A DNA stretch of 64,000 nt from Lewinellaceae bacterium (GTDB lineage: Bacteria > Bacteroidota > Bacteroidia > Chitinophagales > Saprospiraceae): NCBI GenBank assembly GCA_020636315.1, contig JACJYA010000002.1, positions 620,001 to 684,000 on the forward strand, in the 5' to 3' direction. A program made the position numbers and the translations under genes. The notes beneath the pieces are model-generated. The model made no database searches, was not told the origin of the DNA, and saw only the letters and a list, made by a program, of their open reading frames with translations. Each line of letters starts with the position of its first letter. Position 1 is the first letter of the stretch. This document shows, piece after piece, positions 35,322 to 44,141 of this stretch.

Positions 35322-36182
35322 TTACCCGTTGCCACTTTCAAGGGTATGCGCCGGAATGGATAACACAGGCGTACGCGCGTGATAGGACATCATTTTGGTC
35401 CGGCTGTAATTGAACAGTTCTTCCAGAAAGCCTCTCTTGTGGGTGACCATGGCGAGGATATCGATCTCATAATCCCGCAGAAAACCTATTATTTCCTCCT
35501 TGATATCATTCCCTTCCAGGACGTGGAAGCGGATATTCTTATGCTTCCGGAAGCCTGCCCTGAACTCATCCATTCGATGGGTAAGGGTTTCGGTATGAGC
35601 AAGATCGACATTGACGCAGTGGATCTGAGGCTTGAAAGGAGCCATGATGGAGACGACCTGCTCCAGTGCTTTTCGTTCTTCCTCCTTGTAGGTAGTTGTA
35701 AATGCCAGTTGGTCGATCACTCCGTCGAATTCTGCTTTTTCAGGAACGGCCAGTACCGGGCAATCGGCATTTTCCAGGACCTCGCCGGCGATGCTGCCCA
35801 GAAAGATCTCTCTCAGGCCACGGGCGCCGGTCGTTCCCATAACGATCAGGCCCGCCGACTCCTCCCTGGCAGTCTGCAGGATGGCGGGCACGATCCTGCT
35901 GCCGGGCTTCAGCAAATGCACGACTTTAACATCAGAAAAGCCGCTGTTCTTCTGAATTTCCGTCAGCGGGGGAATGGCGTCCTTATAATTCTCAAACTCT
36001 TCCAGGTCGTAAGAAGCATAAAACTCACTGAGCGTATGTGGAAGCTTGGCCTTTACTTCCGGCTTCACATAAATGTGGAGGGTGGTGACCATAGCATCCA
36101 ACCGGCTGGCCAACTGCAAGGCATAGATGAAAGCCTTTTCAGCGGCAGGAGACAAGTCAGTGGGAAAGAGAATATTTTTCAT
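35322..36182 (-). CDS. Tandem universal stress protein (UspA family)
   Basis: A 286-residue cytosolic protein made of two Usp folds. The first (1-145) starts 'ILFPTDLSPAAEKAFIYAL' and holds the ATP-binding pattern 'VMGTTGARGLREIFLGSIAGEVL', followed by 'CPVLAVP'. The second (about 155-286) retains the overall fold ('LAMVTHKRGFLEELFNYSRTKMM', 'TPVLSIP') but lacks the glycine-rich nucleotide loop, so only one site is likely to bind ATP. Such tandem Usps respond to starvation or oxygen stress. It is divergent from the kelch-like gene across 250 bp. Confidence 0.9.
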   Translation of the reverse strand: MKNILFPTDLSPAAEKAFIYALQLASRLDAMVTTLHIYVKPEVKAKLPHTLSEFYASYDLEEFENYKDAIPPLTEIQKNSGFSDVKVVHLLKPGSRIVPAILQTAREESAGLIVMGTTGARGLREIFLGSIAGEVLENADCPVLAVPEKAEFDGVIDQLAFTTTYKEEERKALEQVVSIMAPFKPQIHCVNVDLAHTETLTHRMDEFRAGFRKHKNIRFHVLEGNDIKEEIIGFLRDYEIDILAMVTHKRGFLEELFNYSRTKMMSYHARTPVLSIPAHTLESGNG

Positions 36183-36433
36183 GATCCTTTTTTGATTGAG
36201 GTTTTAGAGAAGCTCTGTAAGTTTAACAACTATTTCCTGTTTCCGGATTGCAGGATTCGGCAATTATTGCCGGCAAAATGGCCTACTTTTTTCCCTGTAA
36301 TTATACCCGGCAGAAAAAAATGCCGTTTTTTGAAGGAACAATACTCCAGGCTCACTGATGAAAATCAGCCGGGCCGGCTGATTAGGGCCGGCTATCCGGC
36401 ACAAAGCCGCAGCTATTTTTGTTACAGGGTAAA

Positions 36434-37228
36434 ATGAAAAGCATGAAAAGATATTTAACATTGGCCGCAATTCTCTCTCTCGCTATAGCCCATTCTTCCG
36501 CTCAGACAGTACGGGAGCTTCCTCCTGAGGCATACGAGCTTTACCCTACCCTGCAAGACATGTACGGGTACGCGGTCGGTAAATCCGGCCAGTACCTGCT
36601 CATTTTCGGCGGCAGCATCCGCTCGGATGTACCCCAGCAATATACTCAGGATTTTCCCAACCTGGATATCCTGATGATCGACTTTAAACACAAGCGCGCC
36701 GCCGCTTACACCAGCGGCAACCTCGAGGGCATACTGGGAGAACAGATGAGCGCCACCGGTATGGCCTATTATCAGGATGGGAATGTCCTTTATCTGCTCG
36801 GAGGATATGGTTTCAGTGAAACCAACGGCCAGTTCATGACCTTCCCCTACCTGACGGCCATAGACATGGAAGCTACTGTGAAAGCCCTCCTGGAAGGCAA
36901 GAACCCGGTAGCGAACTTCTTCCAGGTCTGTGACGAAAGAATGGCCATCTTTGATGCGGTGATGGACTACAACGGCGAGGAGTTCTTTCTCATCAACGGC
37001 AAATCCGCCTACAAGCTGGAACCTTTCTCCGATACGCCTGTCTATGTCGAGCAACCTTTCCAGGGCCAGGCCCGGACTTTCAAAGTAAATGGAAAAGCCG
37101 ATAACCTGAAGATATCTCAGTTCCAGACCTGGTATGACCTGGAAGGCTTCCGCGAACACTATGGCCCTTTGTTGCCGGAAGCCATCGAAAAAGAACTCCA
37201 GCTTCTGCTTGAAGAACCGGTGGAATAG
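36434..37228 (+). CDS. Secreted kelch-like protein of unknown function
   Basis: A 264-residue protein with a signal peptide (cleavage near 'AHSSAQ'). Two kelch-like blades are suggested by 'GQYLLIFGGSIRSD' and 'GNVLYLLGGYGFSETNGQF', each a beta strand ending in Gly-Gly; the rest lacks further clear blades, so a full propeller is not certain. The second half is helical and acidic at the end ('AIEKELQLLLEEP'). I do not recognise a named family. ATG at 36434 is used rather than a TTG at 36419. Confidence 0.7.
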   Translation: MKSMKRYLTLAAILSLAIAHSSAQTVRELPPEAYELYPTLQDMYGYAVGKSGQYLLIFGGSIRSDVPQQYTQDFPNLDILMIDFKHKRAAAYTSGNLEGILGEQMSATGMAYYQDGNVLYLLGGYGFSETNGQFMTFPYLTAIDMEATVKALLEGKNPVANFFQVCDERMAIFDAVMDYNGEEFFLINGKSAYKLEPFSDTPVYVEQPFQGQARTFKVNGKADNLKISQFQTWYDLEGFREHYGPLLPEAIEKELQLLLEEPVE

Positions 37229-37398
37229 CAAAAATGGGGGGGGGTGACAAAAATCAATAAAAAAGATGACCGAGGTCATCCCACCCACTAACTACCGGGC
37301 GTACATTTGTATCAGAAACAAACAAAAAGCAAAGTTTATAGAAGTAATCGGCTAATCTTCTGTAAATAACATGGTCAATTGGGTGTTCAATCTTTTAG

Positions 37399-37487
37399 GC
37401 CGGTAAGTGTTTGAGTTTTCGTAGAGAAGATGAAAATTACCGGCTGAAGCTGTCGCTCTGAATAAGATCAGAGCGACAGTTATTTTT
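37399..37487 (+). ncRNA. Structured RNA candidate or 3' UTR with intrinsic terminator
   Basis: GCCGGTAA (37399-37406) pairs with TTACCGGC (37437-37444), followed at once by a perfect 12-bp stem CTGTCGCTCTGA / TCAGAGCGACAG (37450-37479) and TTATTTTT. This is a good rho-independent end, but it lies 220 bp after the nearest rightward gene. Either a long 3' UTR of the kelch-like gene or an independent small RNA. The upstream part (37229-37398) holds GATGACCGAGGTCATC and no ORF. Confidence 0.4.
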
Positions 37488-37490
37488 ATG

Positions 37491-37534
37491 AAAGGCCAGT
37501 AAGCGCTTGGTTTTAAACCCGCTTACTGGCCTTT
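37491..37534 (-). terminator. 15-bp palindrome at the end of the response regulator gene
   Basis: AAAGGCCAGTAAGCG and its exact complement, 14-nt loop. It overlaps the last four codons and stop of the OmpR-type regulator. The AAAGGCCAGT arm resembles the hairpin at 972-1008. Confidence 0.55.
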
Positions 37535-38218
37535 CTCTTTGGGTTCATCCGAGAGGATAAAGCCGCTGCCGTAAACATTCCGGATCTCGATATTGGGGTC
37601 GGCTGCCAGATACCGGCGCAGGCGGGAGATGAACACATCCATGCTTCTGCGGGTAAAGTAGTCGTTCTGCCGCCACAAGGCCTTAAGCACTTCCTGCCGC
37701 GGCAGCAGGCGCCCTTTGTGGTGGCAGAGCAGGCGAAGCAGGCCGGCTTCCCGTTCGGTAAGCTGCCGTTCTTTTCCCTGGCGGGTTAGTTTCTGGTTGA
37801 CGGGGTCAAAGGTGTAGGCTCCCACATGGAAACAGCTATCTTCTTCTTCCGCCACCCGGCTGCGGCGCAGGACAGCCTGAATGCGGGCAACGAGCTCCTC
37901 TTCGTCAACCGGCTTGATAAGGTAATCGTCGGCGCCCAGGCTGAAGCCTTTCAGGACATCAACTTTTAAAGACCGGGCGGTCAGAAAGATCAGGGGGACT
38001 TTTGGCGCCTGCCTCCGCATTTCGGCCGCCAGGCTGAATCCATCCTTATCGGGCATCATAATATCCAGCAGGCACAGGTCAACCGGATGGCGTTCAAAGT
38101 AATTTAAGCCCCGGGCCCCCTCCCGCATCCAGATCAGCTCGAATCCTTTCATCTCGAGATATTCCTTGAGCACGTAGCCCAGCGTTTCGTTATCTTCTAC
38201 CAGTAAGATCCTGTTCAT
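37523..38218 (-). CDS. OmpR/PhoB-family response regulator
   Basis: A 231-residue two-component regulator. Receiver (1-120): acidic pocket 'LLVEDNE', phosphoacceptor Asp52 in 'LLDIMMPDKDG', Thr80 and Lys102 ('YLIKPVD'). The winged-helix DNA-binding domain (~130-228) ends with 'RSMDVFISRLRRYLAADPNIEIRNVYGSGFIL', typical of the OmpR class. It is encoded 12 bp after its cognate kinase gene on the same strand. The pair resembles RprXY/AdeRS-type envelope sensors of Bacteroidota; the signal is unknown. Confidence 0.94.
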   Translation of the reverse strand: MNRILLVEDNETLGYVLKEYLEMKGFELIWMREGARGLNYFERHPVDLCLLDIMMPDKDGFSLAAEMRRQAPKVPLIFLTARSLKVDVLKGFSLGADDYLIKPVDEEELVARIQAVLRRSRVAEEEDSCFHVGAYTFDPVNQKLTRQGKERQLTEREAGLLRLLCHHKGRLLPRQEVLKALWRQNDYFTRRSMDVFISRLRRYLAADPNIEIRNVYGSGFILSDEPKEKGQ

Positions 38219-38230
38219 GATGTTGTGGTT

Positions 38231-39526
38231 TTAATAATGATGCGCCGGCAACTCAATGGTAAAAGTACTCCCCTTTCCTACCCTGCTATTTACACTCACC
38301 CTGCCGCCGTGGGCCCGAGCGATCTGACGGGTAAAGCTCAGCCCCAGCCCGAACCCTTTTGCCTTGTGGAGGCTGCCTTCCTGTATCCGGTGAAATTTCC
38401 GAAAGAGCAAGCGTTGTTTTCCGGCGGGAATACCCGGGCCCTTGTCTGTTACGGAAATCAGGATACGCCCATCTTTATTATGAGTCGAAACCTTTATTTG
38501 CGGCGTTTCACCGCCATAGAGCAAGGCATTGTCCAGCAGGTTCCTGACAGCTGATGGCAGATAACGTTCATCCGCCATCAGCAGGTCGCATTCAGCGTCC
38601 GGAGCATAGAGCAGCATCCCCTTCCGGCTTTCGGCCTGATGCCTGTATTGCCGGATGACATCCTCCAGCAAGGGGTGCAGATGCTGCTCTTTCAGTTGAA
38701 GCTGATACCGGCCAGCTTCCAGGCTTGCCAGTTCCAGCACCTTATTGATATGGCCTTTTAATTGTTCATTTTCCCCCTGTAGAAGGTTCAGATATTCTTC
38801 ACTGCGCCTGCGGTCTCCCGCTTTTACGGACTGCCGGAGCAGTTTGGCCAGGAGGGAGATGGAAAAGGCCGGCGTTTTCAGCTCGTGGGCCAGGTTATTG
38901 ATAAAATCGTTCTTTACCTGGTCGAGTTTTCGCAGTTGGGCAAGTGCCCTTAACATAAACAGGAGGGCTGCCAGCAGCAGTAACAAAAAAGCAACGGAAG
39001 GCAAAAGCAATTGGTAAAGACGTTCCATCAACAACGGTAAGAGGTTCTTTACCTGAAAGTAGAAAAAGAAATCGCAGCCGCATTCCTTTCGCAGTTCTCC
39101 CTGTAGCAGGCGCCCGTAGGTCCGGTAGGCTTCCTCCTGGGCACTTTTGAACCCGTTGCCGGAAACAATGGGATACAACAGAAAGCCTTCTTTGATCGCA
39201 AAGGCATAATCCATGGATACCCCCTCTGCCCTCAGCACCTCATCGATCAGCAGTTGGGCTGAATCGGCCAGGGCACGGGCCAGGCGCTGCTCTTCTTCAT
39301 GCCGGAGCCCTTCCCGCGTTCCCTTCAGGTGAAGAAGCTGATGCCGGAATGGGGGGCTCCCGGCTATGCGGCGGGAAACCGCGTCCAATACCAGCCTGGC
39401 TTCTTTGTCAAAGCGCACTTTCTCCAATTGTATGGCCACCCGAAGCAACCGGTACTGCACCACGGTTAGCCCCAGCAGGGCAACGAAGACCAAAGTTGAC
39501 AAGATCAGGTTCCTCATCATGCTCAA
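38231..39526 (-). CDS. Membrane sensor histidine kinase
   Basis: A 431-residue kinase. TM1 at ~6-24, a periplasmic sensor of ~130 residues without recognised fold, TM2 at ~172-195 ('AFLLLLLAALLFMLRAL'). HisKA contains the phosphoacceptor in 'NNLAHELKTPAFSISLL'; HATPase shows N box 'AVRNLLDNALLYGG', 'VTDKGPGIPAGK' and 'GFGLGLSFTRQIARAHGG'. It is first in the operon with the OmpR-type regulator. The sensor contains a Cys-Gly-Cys ('ECGCDFFFYFQ') that could respond to redox state; this is speculative. Confidence 0.93.
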   Translation of the reverse strand: MSMMRNLILSTLVFVALLGLTVVQYRLLRVAIQLEKVRFDKEARLVLDAVSRRIAGSPPFRHQLLHLKGTREGLRHEEEQRLARALADSAQLLIDEVLRAEGVSMDYAFAIKEGFLLYPIVSGNGFKSAQEEAYRTYGRLLQGELRKECGCDFFFYFQVKNLLPLLMERLYQLLLPSVAFLLLLLAALLFMLRALAQLRKLDQVKNDFINNLAHELKTPAFSISLLAKLLRQSVKAGDRRRSEEYLNLLQGENEQLKGHINKVLELASLEAGRYQLQLKEQHLHPLLEDVIRQYRHQAESRKGMLLYAPDAECDLLMADERYLPSAVRNLLDNALLYGGETPQIKVSTHNKDGRILISVTDKGPGIPAGKQRLLFRKFHRIQEGSLHKAKGFGLGLSFTRQIARAHGGRVSVNSRVGKGSTFTIELPAHHY

Positions 39527-39740
39527 ATTAAGGATTCAGCCCTTACGGCGCAGGCATTTTAACGATCCTTTCAAAAGATTAACCTTTTGTTGACATTCTG
39601 GCATTGCCCTCCTTTTCCACAGGCCCTGAAACTGATCCCCTCTGTCCTGTAAATCCCCCTCCTTGCTCGCAAATCCTGCCCGTCTTATCTGATATTTCAA
39701 ATTTTTCTCTTTATGTTTGCTACGGTAACAGATCTGCTTG

Positions 39741-39786
39741 CGCCACCCGGCCCTGACAAACCGGTTTCCGGCAGGGCCGGGTGGCG
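39741..39786 (+). promoter_or_regulatory. Strong hairpin in the glgE leader
   Basis: CGCCACCCGGCCCTG (39741-39755) pairs perfectly with 39772-39786; the 16-nt loop contains ACCGGT. It lies 38 bp before the glgE start. A leader attenuator or a palindromic insertion are both possible. Confidence 0.4.
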
Positions 39787-39824
39787 TAATTAATATCCCA
39801 ATCGCAAAACATAAGCCCAAAAAA

Positions 39825-41774
39825 ATGAGAAACCGCGTTGTCATTGAAAATGTACACCCTGAAATAAATAGCGGACAGTTCTTTATAAAACGCGTCCCCG
39901 GTGAACTGGTCAACATAACTGCTGATATTTTCGGAGACGGGCATGACCACATCCGCGCCTCCCTCCTTTACCGGCACGAAAGCCAGAAACGCTGGACGGA
40001 AGTGTATATGGAAGAGCACCCCAATGACCTGTGGGAAGCCTCCTTCCGCGTGGAGAAAAAAGGAGTATATTACTACAAACTCGAAGGATGGATCGACCAC
40101 CTGTTGCACTGGCATGACGGCTTCAAGAAAAAGTACGAAGCGGGCCAGGGCATGAAGGTAGAACTTCAGATCGGCGCCAAATACCTGCGGGAAACAGCCA
40201 AGCTTTATTCCAAAGGTAAGGCCGAAGGGCTCTTGCAGTTCGCTCAGCAACTGGAAGATGAAAAGGCCTACGAGCGGGCCATTGAGATCGTCCTCAGCCC
40301 TCATTTCGCCCAGGCTGTCTATGATTTTCCCATGAAGCAGTTCCAGACGGTTTACGATAAAAACCTGCAAGTACGGGTAGGGTGGGAAAAAGAGCTTTTC
40401 AGCACCTGGTACGAACTCTTTCCCCGATCCGCCTCCGATCAGCCCGGACAGCACGGCACGTTCAAAGATGCCGAACGGCTGCTGCCCCGCATTCAGGAAA
40501 TGGGGTTCGATGTGCTCTACTTCCCCCCCATTCATCCTGTAGGCAGGCTGAACCGCAAAGGAAGGAACAACGCTGTAGATGCCGGCCCCAATGACCCGGG
40601 CTCTCCCTGGGCCATCGGAAACGAGCAAGGAGGCCATAAAGCCGTTAACCCGGACCTGGGTACGCTCGAAGATTACAAGGCCCTGATCAAAAAAGCCAAG
40701 GGGTTTGGTATTGACATCGCTTTCGACCTGGCATTCCAGTGTGCTCCGGACCACCCCTACATCAAGGAACATCCGGAATGGTTCCTCTGGCGGCCCGACG
40801 GCACCATCGCCTACGCCGAAAACCCGCCTAAAAAATACCAGGACATCGTTCCCATAAATTTTGAGACGGAAGACTGGAAGAATCTCTGGGAAGAGCTCAA
40901 AAGCGTGATCCTCTTCTGGTGTGAAGCCGGCGTGCGCATCTTCCGTGTGGACAACCCTCATACCAAACCGTTCCGGTTCTGGGAGTGGGCCATTGCCGAA
41001 GTCCAGAAGGAATACCCCGACACCATTTTCCTGGCGGAGGCCTTCACGCGCCCCAAAGTGATGGCAGAACTGGCAAAAGGCGGATTCAACCAGTCTTATA
41101 CCTATTTTACCTGGCGCACCAGCAAAAAGGAAATGGAGGAATACCTCACCGAGCTCACCCAAACAGAGCTCCGGGAGTATTTCCGCCCCAACTTCTGGCC
41201 CAATACACCGGATATCCTGGCCTATGAGCTGATGAACGCCGGCCCCAATGCCTTTGTCAAACGCTTCCTCCTCGCCGCAACCCTGTCCTCCAATTACGGC
41301 ATGTACGGGCCTTCCTACGAATTTATGGAAAACGCCCCCAACACCAACGGCAAAGAAGAATACCTGAACTCTGAAAAATACGAGATCCGCCATTACGACT
41401 GGGGCCACCGCAACCGCCTTACCGAAATGATCACCAGGGTCAACCGGATCCGCAGGGAGAACCCTGCACTTCAAACTACCTGGAACATCCACTTCACCCG
41501 CACGGACAATGACCACCTGATGAGCTACGTCAAATACAATGACGATAAAAGCAACGTCGTCTGGTGCATCGTCAATTTCGATGTGGAATACAAACAAAGC
41601 GGTTTCATTGAAGTGCCTAAAGCGCTCTTAGGAATTGGCCGGAATGTCAACCTTAAGGTCACCGACCTGCTCACCGGGGAGGTATTCCACTGGTTCAATG
41701 AATGGAACTACGTAGAGCTCAACCCCGACCTGTACCCCTGCCATATTCTGCTGGTGGAGAAACCGCAGCGGTAA
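39825..41774 (+). CDS. glgE: Alpha-1,4-glucan:maltose-1-phosphate maltosyltransferase
   Basis: Transfers maltosyl units from maltose 1-phosphate to alpha-glucan (GH13_3), part of the trehalose-to-glucan route. The 649-residue product has the N-terminal DUF3416 domain (to ~190) and a GH13 barrel. Nucleophile Asp376 is in 'FRVDNPHTKP' and acid/base Glu405 in 'LAEAFTRPKVM'; 'YFPPIHPVGRLNRKGRNN' and 'KAVNPDLGTLEDYKALI' are GlgE-specific segments. The ATG at 39825 matches the family start; an earlier in-frame ATG at 39738 overlaps the leader hairpin. No treS, pep2 or glgB lies nearby, so the rest of the pathway must be elsewhere. Confidence 0.93.
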   Translation: MRNRVVIENVHPEINSGQFFIKRVPGELVNITADIFGDGHDHIRASLLYRHESQKRWTEVYMEEHPNDLWEASFRVEKKGVYYYKLEGWIDHLLHWHDGFKKKYEAGQGMKVELQIGAKYLRETAKLYSKGKAEGLLQFAQQLEDEKAYERAIEIVLSPHFAQAVYDFPMKQFQTVYDKNLQVRVGWEKELFSTWYELFPRSASDQPGQHGTFKDAERLLPRIQEMGFDVLYFPPIHPVGRLNRKGRNNAVDAGPNDPGSPWAIGNEQGGHKAVNPDLGTLEDYKALIKKAKGFGIDIAFDLAFQCAPDHPYIKEHPEWFLWRPDGTIAYAENPPKKYQDIVPINFETEDWKNLWEELKSVILFWCEAGVRIFRVDNPHTKPFRFWEWAIAEVQKEYPDTIFLAEAFTRPKVMAELAKGGFNQSYTYFTWRTSKKEMEEYLTELTQTELREYFRPNFWPNTPDILAYELMNAGPNAFVKRFLLAATLSSNYGMYGPSYEFMENAPNTNGKEEYLNSEKYEIRHYDWGHRNRLTEMITRVNRIRRENPALQTTWNIHFTRTDNDHLMSYVKYNDDKSNVVWCIVNFDVEYKQSGFIEVPKALLGIGRNVNLKVTDLLTGEVFHWFNEWNYVELNPDLYPCHILLVEKPQR

Positions 41775-41796
41775 GGGGGGATTTCGGGATTCGTTA

Positions 41797-41841
41797 GCTC
41801 CTAGTGGCCAGGCGACTCAAGTTCGCCTGGCCACTAGGAGC
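41797..41841. repeat. Perfect 19-bp palindrome after glgE
   Basis: GCTCCTAGTGGCCAGGCGA (41797-41815) and its complement (41823-41841) flank the loop CTCAAGT. No T-run. It may end glgE transcription. Confidence 0.6.
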
Positions 41842-41991
41842 CCGCAATTGACGCACTCGCAATAAAATTATTCCTTTTTCGAAACAAAGAACAAGACAGT
41901 TACCTGACTCCTGTCCGCACCTGATTTTGGAAAAACCACTTAATCCCACCCTTAAACGACTGATTTTCAGTCAAATATTCGGTTGAAAACC

Positions 41992-42579
41992 ATGGTCAAT
42001 GTCATCCCACTCAGCGGTAAGGCCATCCTACCCTACATCGACGCCCTCGCCCGCCTTCGGATAACGGTCTTCCGGGATTACCCCTACCTTTATGACGGAG
42101 ACATGGATTACGAAAGACAGTACCTTAAAACCTTCACGGAAGCTGCCGACAGCCTGCTGGCAATAGTACTGGATGAGAAGAAGGTGGTCGGAGCTTCCAC
42201 CGCTCTTCCCCTGGAGCATGAAACGGAAAACATCCGCAGGCCCCTTGAGGAAAACGGCTATGAACCGGACAAAGTGTTCTATTTCGGCGAGTCTGTGCTA
42301 CTGAAAAGTTATCGCGGCAGGGGGATTGGCGCCCGCTTTTTCCAGGAACGCGAAGCCTGGGCCCGCACGCTGGGCCGTTTCGATACCCTGGCCTTCTGCG
42401 CCGTTGTCCGCCCGGAGCAGCATCCGCTGAGGCCCGAGAACTACCGGCCCCTAGATGACTTCTGGCGCAAACGCGGATTTGCCCCTACGGAAATGTACTG
42501 CTACATCAGCTGGCAGGATATTGACGAAGAGGTGGAGACGCCCAAACCGCTTCGCTTTTGGGTGAAAAAACTAAAATGA
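41992..42579 (+). CDS. GNAT-family N-acetyltransferase
   Basis: A 195-residue acyltransferase. The acetyl-CoA pyrophosphate loop is 'LLKSYRGRGIGARFFQER' (R-G-x-G-I-G pattern), preceded by strand 'VFYFGESVLL'. 'ARLRITVFRDYPYLYDGD' near the N-terminus is a conserved substrate-side segment of this subgroup. Acceptor substrate unknown. ATG at 41992 is preferred to TTG at 41983. The stop overlaps the next start by ATGA, so the two genes are translationally coupled. Confidence 0.88.
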   Translation: MVNVIPLSGKAILPYIDALARLRITVFRDYPYLYDGDMDYERQYLKTFTEAADSLLAIVLDEKKVVGASTALPLEHETENIRRPLEENGYEPDKVFYFGESVLLKSYRGRGIGARFFQEREAWARTLGRFDTLAFCAVVRPEQHPLRPENYRPLDDFWRKRGFAPTEMYCYISWQDIDEEVETPKPLRFWVKKLK

Positions 42580-42956
42580 TGAGGATTTTCTTTCTTTTCA
42601 CATTCTCTGTTACTTTTTTTTCCTGCAACAGTTCCCGGCTCCAGCCTACCGCTGAAGAGATGCAAAAGATCCGTTTTGATCTTTCCCAACTGGATGAAAA
42701 CGGCCTTCTCGGCCCGGAAAACGGCAAGGTGGCCCTTGACTACGAATTCTGCATTCCCCAAAAAGGCCAATACCGGCAGGAAGTTGAACGTATAGACCCC
42801 AGCCTGAAGATCCAAACTGCCAAAGGGCGCATCGGCTGCAGCAGGGATCAATACCTCTGCCTGGGCAACACCCATCAGAAAAATTATAAGGAAGTACTGT
42901 ACCGGCTGGCACGACTAAGTTACATAGAGCGAATTGAAAGGACTTTTTTTGAATAG
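42576..42956 (+). CDS. Small conserved lipoprotein of unknown function
   Basis: A 126-residue protein whose first ~18 residues are hydrophobic and end in 'VTFFSC', a lipobox. The mature part has a striking conserved-looking stretch: 'RFDLSQLDENGLLGPENGKV', 'ALDYEFCIP', 'GRIGCSRDQYLCLGNTHQKN' and 'LARLSYIERIERTFFE', with three more cysteines. I recall similar unnamed proteins in cyanobacteria and Bacteroidota, but no assigned function. Start overlaps the GNAT stop (ATGA), so it depends on GNAT translation. Confidence 0.8.
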   Translation: MMRIFFLFTFSVTFFSCNSSRLQPTAEEMQKIRFDLSQLDENGLLGPENGKVALDYEFCIPQKGQYRQEVERIDPSLKIQTAKGRIGCSRDQYLCLGNTHQKNYKEVLYRLARLSYIERIERTFFE

Positions 42957-42971
42957 GGGGCTGTTCCTGGA

Positions 42972-43059
42972 GACTGTTCAATAAAGTGTGTCAGCGTTAA
43001 GCTAACCCGCTGGTTTCCAGGGCAACGAGGAACTCAGAAACCAGAAACTATGAACAGTC
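42972..43059. repeat. 88-bp element with 9-bp inverted ends; TTCTGG repeat copy 3
   Basis: GACTGTTCA (42972-42980) and TGAACAGTC (43051-43059) bound a segment that carries GCTAACCCGCTGGTTTCCAG, the complement of the 13.7-kb repeat. It lies between the convergent lipoprotein and homocysteine methyltransferase genes. Confidence 0.45.
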
Positions 43060-43073
43060 CCACCTTTCCACCT

Positions 43074-44021
43074 TTACACCTTTACCCCCAACACCTCCCT
43101 TAACACCCTCACATCCTCCACCCCGGTCCGGCAGCAGCCGCCGATGAGGCGGGCGCCCAGGGCGCACCATTTCTGAGGCAGGGTTCCGAAACCCTCTTCC
43201 CGCTCCCCTTCGGCCCAGCAGTGGCGGGCGGCATCCCAGTGTTCTCCACTATTGGGATAAACGATCAGCGGTTTGTTCGTCATGGCCTTGGCTTCTTCAA
43301 GTAAAGCAGAAATATAGCGGGGAGGCGTACAGTTCACCCCTACGGCAATTACCTGCTGCGCACCAGCCGCCAGGCGCACCCCTTCAGCAAAAAGTTCCCC
43401 CTGGCTGATGTGGCGGCCATCCCGGCAGCTGAAACTGAGCCAGGCCCGGGCATCCGGAAATTCTTCCAGCAGGCGCAACAACGCCTCCGCCTCTTCCGGG
43501 CAGGGAATGGTTTCAAAAGCCAGCACATCGGGGCCGGCCTCCAGCAATGCCCGCAGGCGGGGGCGGTGCCAGTCCGTCAGCGCCTGAACGCTCAGCCCGT
43601 AGCGGCCCCGGTATTCAGACCCGTCGGCCAGATACGCACCATAAGGGCCAACCGAAGCTGCAATCAACGGAAAAAGGCGCCCCTTCCGGTTCTCCGGCTC
43701 TGCCCAGAACAAGTCCCGGGCTTCCTTCGCCAGTTCGACACTGAGATGCATCAGCCTCCGGGCTTCCTCTTCCGAAAGGCCGCGCCGGCGAAAGCCCTCA
43801 AAACTGGCCTGATAGCTGGCCGTAGTGGCCACATCCGCCCCCGCCAGGAAGTAATCCAGGTGAAGGCGGCGGATCATCTCCGGCTGTTCGAGCAATACCC
43901 TGGCCGACCAAAGGGAGTCGTTGAGGGGAGCGCCCCGGGCTTCCAGCTCAGTGGCCAGTCCCCCATCGAGAATGATGGCCTTTTGTTGTTTAAGCAGCTC
44001 TTCGAGGTTTTTCTTCCGCAT
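43074..44021 (-). CDS. mmuM: Homocysteine S-methyltransferase family protein
   Basis: A 315-residue zinc-dependent methyltransferase, probably using S-methylmethionine or SAM to methylate homocysteine. Start segment 'AIILDGGLATELEARG', 'ASYQASFEGF', zinc ligands Cys in 'GVNCTPPRY' and the Cys pair in 'LIGGCCRTG' are all present. Length matches stand-alone MmuM rather than MetH. It could recycle homocysteine released by AhcY. The gene symbol reflects family membership; substrate preference is not proven by sequence. Confidence 0.88.
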   Translation of the reverse strand: MRKKNLEELLKQQKAIILDGGLATELEARGAPLNDSLWSARVLLEQPEMIRRLHLDYFLAGADVATTASYQASFEGFRRRGLSEEEARRLMHLSVELAKEARDLFWAEPENRKGRLFPLIAASVGPYGAYLADGSEYRGRYGLSVQALTDWHRPRLRALLEAGPDVLAFETIPCPEEAEALLRLLEEFPDARAWLSFSCRDGRHISQGELFAEGVRLAAGAQQVIAVGVNCTPPRYISALLEEAKAMTNKPLIVYPNSGEHWDAARHCWAEGEREEGFGTLPQKWCALGARLIGGCCRTGVEDVRVLREVLGVKV

Positions 44022-44141
44022 TATTGCATCTACTTTTTCAACTCATATTCTACCTGCAGTTCCAGGACATAGGCCAGCATAAAATGGTTTCATGATCACC
44101 TTTTTTTTATCAACCTTGCCACCGGGCAAAAAATTGTGTTT

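Noticed and set aside
39720..41597. 625-codon minus-strand frame opposite glgE
   Set aside because: Shadow of the GlgE reading frame; no recognisable motif.
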